Shown here: in pieces, positions 36,227-48,698 of the stretch
How positions within the stretch are numbered: position 1 is the stretch's first letter
Layout: each line of letters starts with the position of its first letter
From: Eutrigla gurnardus
Taxonomy: Eukaryota > Chordata > Actinopteri > Perciformes > Triglidae
DNA: 64,000 bases
NCBI GenBank assembly: GCA_963514095.1
Contig: OY741273.1
Span: 19,295,465-19,359,464, forward strand
Direction of reading: 5' to 3'
Notes under the pieces: model-generated
The model's input: only the letters and a program-made list of their open reading frames with translations
Told to the model about the DNA's origin: nothing
Databases searched by the model: none
Position numbers and translations under genes: made by a program

Positions 36227-39200
36227 ATCCTTACATCATAAGATTTTTCTATCCAGGATTTAGCCCCTGCTTATGACCTCGAACGTTTGTATTACAGTAA
36301 ACCAGTAGAGCTCTCCTCTTTTTTCTTAACCTCCATCACAGCATTATACTCACATGTATGTAAGTATGCTTTATAGGCAAGCTTTACATGGGCTATTTTA
36401 AACATGATGCAATGGACTTTTCAGTGTATTAATACAGTGTTACTGGTTTCCTGGGTTTTACTGAGACGCAGCTATTAATCTTCATTCTTTAAAGCCCTCA
36501 TACACTCACTCATATACACGTTCTGCTTATTGTTACCTCACATTTGACTTTCACTGTGCAGAATAATGCACATGGAAAATCTAATGTTGTAAACTTAAAT
36601 TCAATTAATTTATTGAAAGCAGCACAAGATACACATCGTCTAAATTGTTCAGTTAAATATTTCAATTTTACAAAAGACGAGACCAAGTTACAAACCTTGT
36701 GACACAACCACACCAGACTTTGGTAAAAGCCAATAATTGCTTTACATACAGAGGATTTTTTTAAATACATTTTTCATATTTTGGTTTACTTTCTATCCAT
36801 CACAACAGTGTGAGAGACTCATATTGATCCGTGCTAATATTTGCTACCCTTAAGTTGGCTAATGGTTAATAATAAAAAAAAACAAATAAGTTCCTTTACT
36901 TCCTACATCCAGAGGCCTTAGTTGGCTGCTTTAAATGCAAAAGCTTTTGTTTTCTGGAATATCAAAAGCACATAAGAGCTGTCGTTCATACACACTTGCA
37001 TACAAGCTACTGTGTATTAATTAATTCAGAAACATTCCTCTGTCTTTCCCTCGCACACTTTCTGCCGTGTTGCTCATCACCATATCATTGGCATATTGCT
37101 GTGTCGTTCTCTTTCTTCTGTCACTGTAAACTATTGCTCTCCCGTCAAGCACCTTTACATACTTTAATCTTCATAGGATGGGGGGGACAAGAGAGAGGTA
37201 GAGGTGCCCCCCTTGGGATATAATTTATGTTATCACATACATCAAACCCAAAGGTAAGGCCCCACTCTTCCCTGACAGACAGACATGAATACAGATTTTA
37301 CATTTCCAATTGGATTTCCCCCCTCTTCTACTACCCATGTCTTCGCCAGTAGCATCATTTTATTCATTTTTATTTTTAGATGAAACGCAAAAATATGTGC
37401 CAGTGAGGGCAGGGAGAGACAAATTGGAGCCATGCAACTATTCCTTTTCATGCTGAGAGGAGAAGGAGAGCTGTGTTAGCCTAGCTGACATTCCACTTAA
37501 TTTGATTCATTACTGCGTGGTGACGCTATTGTCGCCACATGCAGGGAACTGGGCCAGTTGTGGAGCTTGGAAATATCCTGATGGAGGATAGGACAGTCAA
37601 CACAGTATGAAAGAAAAAAAATAATAATAAAATGAACTGATGCAGCTTCTTCTCCCGGCCCCAACTTGAACCGCAAATTGCATTTTACTGCAATTTCTCA
37701 CCATATTTGTGAGCCAATTGTGAAAACAAATTGTTGGTAGAGATACAGTCCAACCAGAACCAAGCCCATGGGGCTCATAAGAGTTGAACTGAGCCAGTTG
37801 TGTAGACTGATGCTGTGCGGCACATTAGTGGAGTGCTATAGAGAAACAAATGTGGGCTGTTAAACTTAATACGGTGCATGCATAAAACAGTATGGGTCAT
37901 ACTTTGGAACTTTTATTATTCATTATATTTAAAGAATAAGTCTTTATTTTCTCTTCTTAATAATTAATACATCCCATAATGATCCCATAAAACACCAAAA
38001 TCCATGTGTTAGTTTGCCAATAAATACCTTATAGTTCCTACTGAAGACATAGATCTTGGAAAGTGTTTAAATTGTGCTTTTGTTGGAGACTATTTTCAGC
38101 AGCGGAGATATAATATAATATGTATGTATGTATGTGTATATATATTATACACATTTGATTCGCCAGGTAGTCTATTCTGCAGGAGGATGGTGTACTACAC
38201 TGATTCAAAATAAATTACATGTGTGCTCTGTGGGATTTGTTTTGAGATACTTATCGTTCAAGAACCATAGCCCTCCATTTTCCTGGTTGGTTGTTTGGGA
38301 ATAATTGAAGAAATATAAGTGAAAGTCATTTTGGAAACCTTTTTATCAATAGATTTGCAGTTTCGCACCACAAATTATATGTTCGCCCAGAGATGGCAGA
38401 GCAACAATTGTGAGCTGTGATAACGCTGACATATGAACGGACTCGGAAGGAGAGCAAAGCACAGTCTGTCTGTGTGACTTGCTGTATGAGTCACACAGTA
38501 TGCATACAGTATGGACAACTGGTCGCAAGGCGCTTTTGGCCGTAACAAGTTGCTCACTCATGCTGTTGTGGTTCAAGTTGCAAATACACAAGGAACGATG
38601 ACGGGCTCGTATAAAACGGAACAATATTAACATGATTTAAACTCATATTCGCTATAAACAACATATTCTAGTTAGGTTTTAAAAGAAACACTGACTGTAT
38701 AAATATCCGGGACCGTGTGCCAAAAAAATACATTCAACTCAAATAAGAAAAAAAAAATGTTTTGTATCATGTTTACAAGTCCATTTTCCATTTGCAGTTC
38801 CATCTGTAGATGTAATGCAACTCTATAAGGTGTGTTCAGCTGGATCATTTTGATGCTTCTTCACAGTCACTTCTGTAAATGTCCAGGAGACACACGCTGT
38901 TTTATATGCCGCGTGCCACTCTGGTTATTCAGCGAGCCGTGGGGAGCGGCTCCTTACTGAGAGTCGCAACATCACAGGGGTCCCCGCCGTCGTTGATATG
39001 TATGATTTTATTCATTTGAAATACATGGATATTAGCATACTAAACAAGAATCTGCTGCAGGCGCTCCTTGTTATATCAGCGAAAAATATGCATTTAAATG
39101 AGTAATTATATTATCACTTGCAGGTAATCCAGAGCAGTTGAAAGACTTCACTATTACTCTCTACATTTCTAATGTCGGTAATCATGTTTTTGACGCACGT

Positions 39201-42200
39201 ACACTTGTTTCTTTGTGCACCGATACTTACTGACAAATGTCTTCAGCAGAACAATAAAGAATGGGGCCCTTTTTTTGTTCAGACAACCCATTTTTCAACA
39301 TCAACATCTGACGGACTTCTTTTTTTTTCTTCAATCACAGATGTTTGCTTCCTTAATGATTTGCAGACAATGGGCTGCAATTGTTCATTGTCAGGCATTA
39401 AATCAAAGATGCTGTGGCTTCTCTCTTTGAAATGTGAATAAACTGCATTAAAAAACATACACTAATGTCTGATTCTGTGCAGTTTTGAAATGAATGTTTT
39501 TTGAGGACATCTTCAGGCTTTTTCCATCTAAAGGAGAGCGAGCTGCCGACCTCCCTCCGTGCATCTTTATTCTAGTAGAATGAGGGGGGAAAAGGGTCAT
39601 TAGAAGAAAGACAAAGCAGAGCCTCTGGATGCATCTCAAAGCTACTGTACGCTGGAGGGAGATTATTTTTGATTGGCGTGCAGAGACTACATTCATTCAT
39701 CATGGCTTTCATACACCGCCACAAGTGATTTCAAACCTAGCCATCCACCAACTTCATCTCCCGAACCCCTGCTTTCCTCGGCTATAAATCATCATCTAGC
39801 TACAGGCCGCTGGGCACAGAGCAAGGTGACACTCCAGCCTGCTACCAACACCGCTGCAGGTGAGAAGTAGAAAGAGAGGGAGAGAAAAAGGGGAGGAAAG
39901 GGCAGTAGGTTGAGAACAGGGCGGCGAGAGTGTGAGTGTATCTATGTGCTCGGCTGTCACAGTGGGAGGGAATACTTTGATGTAAACTCTATTAGTATTT
40001 GGCGTGTAGAGACAAAGCTCAGACTTGAGTGAAACCCAGGGTGGTTCATGGCACCTCGGAAAAGAAATCAAACCTGGCTGTAAATTCAAACACAGAGGCT
40101 ATGCCACGCAGAGAGAGAGAGAACTGGTGGAACTACATGGAATGCATTTCATTTTCCCGCCGCAGACATTATTTCCGCCGTCTGCCTGGTCCTTGAAGAA
40201 ATGGGTCAGACATGAATGTCTTTGTGCAGTTTGACCTTATGTTTAACTGTGAGAATACCTGTCTTTCCTCAGTTAATGAATCATCTCAATACTGGAACAG
40301 CATGTCTGACAATAGCTGACAATTTTTTTTATTTAAAGTAACCTACCAGCTATACTTGCAATAAAAAAGAGCCTAATACCATTGTTTTACCATCTTTATA
40401 ACCAACAGCTGGCTAGATTCATATTTACCGTACACACACGAGAGTGCTATCAAAATTTGAATCTAAATTTCAAAATATATTTTATGGCCGAAACTAAGTG
40501 CTGGCAAAGAAAAACAAAAAGCTCTGGAAGTCCCCTAGTAAATCTTTTAAAGACCCGAGGATGTCCGAGAGATAAGCAGTCCTCACTATAGTGTGAGCAG
40601 ACTTTTTTTTTCGTCCTTTTACCGTGGCCGTCTTCTACCAGACGAATAAAACTGCGTTGGTTTTCACTTCATAGTGTCACAAATCGTATATTTTATCAGC
40701 AATATATTTGCTCGCTAGGATCATTTTTTTTATTTCTTTTTTATATGCCTGTGACAGATACCAATGATTTACGCTGCCTTCATGAATCAGCTTTCAGATG
40801 TAATGTCCTCATCCAAGTGGGAGCAGAAGGTTATGATGGCAACTTAACGGGGAGTTGGCTCACTTAACCTGGACGGCACCGAGTCGTATTTCATGCTAGA
40901 TGTTATGGACGGAAAATCAAATTTCATTTAATTAATCACCAGCTGAACTTTAATGACCCGTTGTGTGTGTGTGTGTGTTGGAGTAGAGAACGCAGTGTTG
41001 CTTGTGTTGCTGCGCGTTATTGCTCGCGTCGCGTTGTCTCATTCAAACGCGTATTAACACTATCTCATGTTTTATTGCTTCCCGGCTGCAATGAAGCAGG
41101 CAGGCTGAATGTACTGTAATGGTATGAGATTGACCCAGCGTGCTCAGTGGGGAGGGTTTCGGCATCACCGCGGCTTTTATTTCCTACTTTATGAAAAGGA
41201 AGCGGAGGAGGGTGAAGTCGGCCATTTATCAGCCCTCAATGGTAACGAGGCTGCCCCTGTGCAGAGAGGCACAGCGGGAGGGAGAAAAAGAGAGGCATTA
41301 GCTGTTCCTCCACTGCCATTGCCTTTGTCATATCCAGCGGTAAAGGCGTGTGTGAGGCAGTAGGTTGTCGCAGTTATCGATTACACAGCAGAGCTACAAT
41401 AAAGCCACACGTTTTCTTTTGGCAGACACAAAGCAAACACATGACATTAACACCCTATATTGATGCTGCTGCTGACATTTCTTTGTTCTCATTGAATGCA
41501 ATAAACAGAGGGATGTGAGTTCCTTTGGTAAATTATACTGAGTGGGTGAAAGAAAATGTTTTCATTTCGAGTTTCAACTCATAACATTGGCTAGCCAGCT
41601 TTCGAATGTGGACATACTCATGGCCGAGGCCGCGATGCCTCCCCCAGGAAGGAATGAAAGTCCCTCCTTTGAGAGTGTTTGACCACGGCGCTTCTCTAGT
41701 TTGTATGCAAATGACTCTTAAGTTGATTTTTTTCTTTCATCAAGGGAAGAGAGCCTATCCTGTTTCCTTCCCCCCTGCAGCGTTTCTGTGACACAGACGA
41801 ACGCAGACACACAGACGCCATGTGAGCAGTGATTTCCTGATGTCAGCTACAGATGGCCGGTGCCACGCCAGATTAATGGCAGCATCGGGGAGAAAAAGAA
41901 ACCATGCGGAGCCCGACACAAAATACCTCCGTCTTGCACTGAAACCAAACTGTCGTGCAGGTTTTAAACTACATAAGTGTTTTCCTGTTACCGCTACAAG
42001 CGGCATATAACGTGCTAACTGAGGTTTATTCGTGTCCGTCCCATGCATGCTTTTTCTGCAAAATGATGTGCGAAATGGGTCTGTGTCGTGATGAAAGCGT
42101 CTGGAGATGGCGAGGGAGAGAGAGAAAGAGCTGGGGACAGGCAGGGTGATGGATGGACGGATGGATTGATGGTTGGATGGAGGAAGAGAAACCTTTTGTT

Positions 42201-42287
42201 TGCGTCAGTGCCAGCTCAGCATCAGCTCATGCACCAGTTTCTCCTCGCACATCGCCTGACAAGGGTGGAGAACTTAAGAGCAAGTCG

Positions 42288-42299
42288 CCCCCCCCCCCC
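42288..42299. repeat. C12 homopolymer
   Basis: Twelve consecutive C residues about 145 bases before the long CA array at 42443. Confidence 0.9.
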
Positions 42300-42441
42300 G
42301 TTCACCAACTTGTGTTAATAATATACAATGCTGGTATACAGTGCTGTCTGAGGTTAATGTCTGTGTCATCGCAGGCCTTATAGCACGTTTGTGAACTCAC
42401 AGGACTCCAGTCGGATCCACGCAAGGGAGCGATGCTGCACA

Positions 42442-42572
<131 letters not shown>

Positions 42573-45100
42573 GTCTCTCCTGCTCCAGGCAGTTCTTCTG
42601 CTTGGCTTGCAGTGCTTGTCCTCTCGTTGGCTAAATGGCTCTGGGTAGCCTCGCTGGATCACACTGTGATAGCAACACTTTACTCTCCCTCCGGTGACAC
42701 CGGCATCGCCTTTTTGTTCAGCTGGCGAGACCACTTACACTCCTTTCCCATTCATTCAAAGACAACAAAGTGAGAATTGCAGCCAATTCCTCACGCAGAT
42801 AAAGCTTTATGGATTTGGTAATGTGTCACCGAACCACCCACAGATACACAAGCACGCACGGATCCTGGTCCACACACACAAGTGGATGATTATTCTCACA
42901 TCCATTGTAGCTTTGAGTTTGTCAGATATCACCAAAGAAAGTCACACTCATCCCCCACTTCATCACACCCCCCGCTCTGCAGTTACTGTGTATCCCAGCT
43001 CAAACTAATAAGAAATATTTTTCTTTCTTCTATATTTAATAGGAGTCCTGATGACAGCTGAATAATTTCAGCTGCAGAGTCTGCATCTTGGGGTTATATT
43101 GAATGTTATTGGGTCCATATTGAATCCATATATCCCGAGCGAAGTCTCGCAGGCTGTGTAATAAGAAGAGGTAGAGTTAGACGTTGGCACTTTAAGCCGC
43201 GAGTTGTCATCACTTTGTACGTGTTTAGTTTTAGTCCCGCATCCGGCAGATGCTAGAGTCTATTCGTAGCCCATCCCTCGCCGGTCTCCCGACACAACAG
43301 AGTTGATGTGTGAAAACCCACCGCCAGTGGAAAGCGTTTTTTGTGGGGTGAAACACCATGCATTGCACTAATAGACAGCCAAGGTGGAGTGTTCTTTATT
43401 TTGAAATGCCAACATCAAAGGGTCGGTCCGATAAACAATGAATTGAAACAGGTGGAGAGAGTTATTTCACTCCTCCACGGGTGTTCTTCGGGTTGGTTTT
43501 TTTCGACTGATGCCTGGAGGAAGAAGCAGGAGGTCCAAACCGACTGCACCCGCTATTTCATGTGTTGGAAGCGAAGTCGACTCTGAGCCGCTTGTCTCGA
43601 CTTAATTGGCTAACTAATCAGGCATGTATATAATAGAATTTTAAACGTGGAAGAGGTATTTTCAGAATATTTCGGATCTGTTTTGCATAATCGTACTGTG
43701 GGAGCAAAGCTGGACTTGCAGTTGTTGCTGGATATTTATATTTGCCTGTTGAATGTAGAGTTTGGACTGACTGCAATGAAGCAGTTGGTCTTTATTTTGC
43801 CATCATATATTTCCATTTTTCATCATTTCATAATCAAACATTTGATGTCAGTTTGTGAGATAATAACGTCTTAGTGGTTTCTTGATTGAATTGTTATGGA
43901 ACTGTGTATGCAAGCCCATAATATTTGTTTATTTAGAGAGAAGAGAATAGAGAGAAGTACAAAATAGTGAGAAGTACAAAACAACCCTGTGTCTGTCCAG
44001 TGGAAGGAGGCCTGGCCTCCTCCCGGCTACCCTGCCTTTGAACCATCCTGTAGTGTGCCTTTACTCTGCTCCATGGTGTTTGATCCTGTCCTGTTGGATG
44101 CTCCAGCTGTGTGGCTTTACAGGTTGTGACCTAAACCAGCTGTTCACCTTCCCTCTCATGCTCTCTGTGTCTGCGTAGACCTGGCTGAGCAGCCTCCTGC
44201 CACACTGTCAGTATCTGCTCACATCACACCTGAACACATCGCCGCAGATATCTCGTGTTTTGCGTTTCACCCGCCGAGTCCTCAACATCACTAGAGGCCC
44301 AGGCCACAGGATGCTTAAAATATGTACAGTTTAGTTTTAGTCAGGACTAAGCTCACGTATCCCTTCTCCAAAAGAAAGCGTTACAAATGTAACTATCGTT
44401 TCCTGCATTAAAAGACCCAAAAAAAGGTGTTAATTAGAGCCCATAAAGGGATGGAGTGGGTCAGAGAAAATCCGGCCCCTGATCCCTTAGCTTTCTGAAA
44501 GTGTGGCCCCATGAACAATACAGTTTGACTTACATGCATTATTACGTGTGCCAGAGTCTGGTGACATAACATGGTTGGCTACGGTGCTTGTCTCTATGCC
44601 ATGAATGTGCAAATAGTATTGTTGGCTTCTCAGACCTGTGAACAAATAGCATTTGTCTTTAACTCAACATGAGGTGATCGTTGTTCACGCAGTGTCTGGA
44701 AGACAGTGGCTTCTTTGTTTCCATTAGTTGTATATCCGTGATTAAGAGGTGCACTTCATGACGACGGCGGTCTCTGAACCCCATTGATGGTCTTTCAATC
44801 TGACGACGTCAGAATTATGCCGATCCGATGAAGTCAGTGGATGTCTGGGCCAAGACTTCCTTTTTATGTGTGCTACTCATTGTTTGCAGTCCGATTAGGG
44901 TCTGAGCCCGTTTACAAGCGAGTCTTGAACCGATGAAAACCTAAATCAACATCAGACGAAAGCGATGGGTTAATTTCCGTCCAATGCGTTCTGCCTCTTT
45001 CCTGCTCCACGCCGACTGTTAACCTGCATTCATTAAACGTGAAAGCAAAGCATGTGATACAAATACAAGAAATTAAAAACGTGAATACGCATGCTGAAGG

Positions 45101-45117
45101 ATATATATATATATATA
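45101..45117. repeat. short (AT)n tract
   Basis: About eight AT units, followed within 40 bases by another TATATA run, in an A/T-rich patch. Confidence 0.85.
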
Positions 45118-45422
45118 TTTGTGTATAGATATTTGTATATATATATAAAGATTCCGCGTCGTATCAGCTTCATTTATATCAGCTTTATTTTATCCCCACT
45201 TTGCATGCCTTTGCTAGTAGGTGGCATGTGATTCACCATACAGTTTCCAAGGTCTTATCACCTATCAGCACCTCACATCTGACTTAACGATTTCTTGTGA
45301 GACACCTCAAGACGACGCTACTATTTTTACACAACAGCAGCTGTGGCATTTGAATGGCGGAGGAAATTGTGTCAACGGTTATTTCGAGAGTTTTACGCAC
45401 CGGGCCGGGCCATTTAAAAACC

Positions 45423-45426
<4 letters not shown>

Positions 45427-45486
<60 letters not shown>
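45427..45486. repeat. (GT)30 microsatellite
   Basis: Sixty bases of pure GT. First of three simple-repeat arrays of different unit type within 480 bases. Confidence 0.95.
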
Positions 45487-45487
<1 letters not shown>

Positions 45488-45650
45488 AGGGAGATTTGTG
45501 AGAAAGAAAAAGAGAAGGTGAGAGAGGCTTTTTGACCCCAGTGAAAGTGAGGAGGGGATCGAGTTGCTGGTGCCGCTAAGTGGGGTGGCTATTCCAAGAC
45601 ACGGTGTACAGTTTCATCTTTGTCATGTTGAAATATCAAGCCGGGGACTC

Positions 45651-45692
45651 GTCTGTCCGTCTGTCTGTCTGTCCGTCTGTCTGTCTGTCTTT
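45651..45692. repeat. (GTCT)n tetranucleotide array
   Basis: About ten GTCT units with GTCC variants near 45656 and 45672. The variant spacing suggests duplication of a 16-base block. Confidence 0.9.
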
Positions 45693-45837
45693 CAAAGACG
45701 GTGTGCTAATTCGGAACTGTACCCCAGACGGTGTCGCATAGCGCTGGATTCATGTGTCGAGAAGTTTCATTGCCTCATCCTCAGCAGAGGTGTGGAGGGA
45801 CAGTGAGGGTGGGTGTTTGCTGTGAGTTGATTGAGTG

Positions 45838-45840
<3 letters not shown>

Positions 45841-45903
<63 letters not shown>
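45841..45903. repeat. (CA)n microsatellite
   Basis: About 31 pure CA units, opposite in sense to the GT array at 45427, so the two could pair as a long inverted repeat. Confidence 0.95.
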
Positions 45904-45907
<4 letters not shown>

Positions 45908-47131
45908 CCCCCACCAGGAAATTGCATTTGCGCCGGCCATTATGTGTCAAGTTGATCTCTCCTCCTAATTGTGGATTATATTATGATCACTGCCTCTATA
46001 TGTTATATCTAGCTGCTCCGGTGGTCTGGCTGTAATTAGCCCCTAACAGCATGTCCATTACCTGATATCTTTTAAAGATTTACTGCGCCACAGGGCCAAA
46101 GAATGCATCTTTTATCACTCTCATCTTATCCCTTCCTCGAATAGCATCTCCACTGGCATACTGTTACTCTGGCATCCTGCATGATTCGCTAATTGCATCC
46201 TTAAAGCTCGTTTCACAAGGCATACAGTATATTCCCGCGAAAGCAGTTTTCCTGTAGACTTTAGATAATCAAATGCTATCAACACAATTTAAGGGCCGCC
46301 TTCTTTTCCCTCCCGACAATGAACTCGAGATGTTTTATAAATGTCCTATAATATGCAAGACACCAACACCAGAGGACACATTCCTCGTGAGCGTGCCTAA
46401 CGAGCTGAAGGAACTAACGGGGCCCAAATAATTAGTCCTCACCGGCGATCACCATGCTCGTTAATCAGCTCAGAGCGAACCGTGAATACATAAATAGCTC
46501 TCGTACTAGTCCTAAATCCACAGAACATTACCAGTACGCATTACCAGCCAGATTTCACCGAAAATGACTCGTTACCCACCGCACTGTAATCCAGAGTCTA
46601 TTTCCATTGCAATCATTTGTGGCTCGTTTGGAAGAACAAGAGCACTTGAATACAATCAATCAAGGGGGGAATGCAATACATCAGCGGCATTCAAGCTCCA
46701 CAGTTTAACGAGCAGTCGGGGTTACCGACGATTGATGAGGGCTTTACGGCGCGGATGTCTTCCAGGTTAAATATCTGCCCACATGTGTGAACAACTGCAC
46801 AATCAGCTACGGGATAATAGCCGTTATAATGTATTCTTGTTGTGGGCCAAACATGTTTTCTTTGTGGTACATGTTGAATGTGATTTATGACGGGGGAGTT
46901 GACCTGCTCATTACCGCTCACTTCATGCAAACACAAGGTACCTCTCTCACCCTCTTGGTTTCTCTCTCTCTCTCATTCCCAGGCTGTGTTAGGTGTGAGT
47001 TAACTTATTTGCATGATTTGCCGATGCCTGTTAACTGCTTTTCTCGCTGCATATAGATGCGTAGATCAGATCCGGCCTTCCCACATGTGTGTGGATACAG
47101 TCATTTTCTATAATCGGTAGCCTATGTGGTG

Positions 47132-47134
<3 letters not shown>

Positions 47135-47168
<34 letters not shown>
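47135..47168. repeat. (GT)n microsatellite
   Basis: About 17 GT units. Confidence 0.92.
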
Positions 47169-47170
<2 letters not shown>

Positions 47171-48675
47171 CTAGCGCGGCAAGCTTTAAATGCAGAGTTA
47201 GCTGATATTATGCATGTCACGTCACAGCCAATTAAGCCCCTGCTTACTGGAGACCCTTTAAGTGTGATTTTTCACAGGAGCGAGTGTGAAATCTCAAGGA
47301 TTGGATGGAAATTACACCAAATCTATATTCAGGGACTGAACCAGGCTCCTAGAACACAGCGTCTCTCCTTAACCAGCACAGGGAATTTGCTTTAGTTCTA
47401 TTAGTTTCCACTTTCTTGCAATTTTTACATTCAGGTGGAGGAAAACTGAAAACATCTGCTTGGTTTTTAGTCAATAAATGATCAAATATTGAGAGATTGA
47501 ACCAATAATTCACATTCAGAATATAAATAGACACGGCCCATTTTCGCGGAAACATATTATGATCTGTTTTCTCACCCACATGCTCCTATCATTATATATA
47601 AGAGCGTGTAGCTTATAATAGATGGTCGCTCTGACTCCCTGTACATCTTCACAGCATACAGTCCTCCGCCTGCTTGTCTCCGGGCAGACCGCTCATGTCT
47701 CCACACTTGGCCTTGAATCTGACCCCGTGTTATCGTAGCTGTTTATGATTCTTCCTGGGAGCTATCGTGGGATGTGTTTGAAGCTGTGTATGATTCTAAA
47801 GCCTCCACCGGGCTGAAAGCGATCCGTGGACAAGGCTGGTGGCTGAATCGCAGCCTCTCTGGGATTCATGTGTGAAACTGAGGGTGTGATGGAGACATAA
47901 CTGCAAAGTGGAACCGACTGTCGTTTTTTTTATATTTAGACAGTGAGTTTGTTAACACCCCCCACCTCGGTGTCTCTCACTCTCCCATATTTGGTTACTC
48001 TGTTTCAAAGTCTTGATGTCCCACCAGAGACATTAGGTGGCAAATAGATGGCTGGACTTTGTGATGGAAATTCGTGTGAAGCAAGGAGACCTCTGGAGAC
48101 GGTCGACGTCTTATGCAGAACTATTTATTGATGCCCGTTTGAGCAGTACAACAGTCATGAACTAAACAGTGTCCCCTTCCTGGGAAAGCACAAAAGCCTA
48201 AGTTCTCTTGAGGAGGACGCCTCGGTGTCTGTATTATGTCGGATAAGAACTTTGTGTGTTCGGCCATGAGAGACACGCTTGTGACTTTGCCTCTTCTTAA
48301 CACTTAATAACTTAAATGTGAACCTATTCGTAAGATCCCATGTATTATTACACCGAGGGGATCAGGTATAGAGAAAACTCCCCTTTATTTTACCACCTTG
48401 TTTTGTCCCAAATGATGCCCCACTGCTTTATTTCTTCAGACAACATCTATTGTTGAAATAACTCAAAACAGGGACTCTGAGAGACATTTCCAAGCCGAAT
48501 TAGAATGTCATTTGTCTTTTTGTGACTTTTTAATTGCCACATATTTGGCAGAAAACAGTATTTTTAATAATTTCACTCATCTGGAAGCTGTACACTTTCC
48601 TTGGCTGCAGAGTCTAGACGTGAACTATCGCCCAGCTGTGTGCGCTTTTCCATCTGCGTGTCCCAGCACTTTTAA

Positions 48676-48698
48676 GTGTGTGTGTGTGTGTGTGTGTA
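48676..48698. repeat. (GT)n microsatellite
   Basis: About 11 GT units. A CT-rich run follows near 48781-48807. Confidence 0.88.

Noticed and set aside
41705..41712. Octamer ATGCAAAT (also 51411, and reverse at 7453 and 47007)
   Set aside because: Four occurrences of an 8-mer on two strands in 64 kb is close to chance, and they are not clustered.
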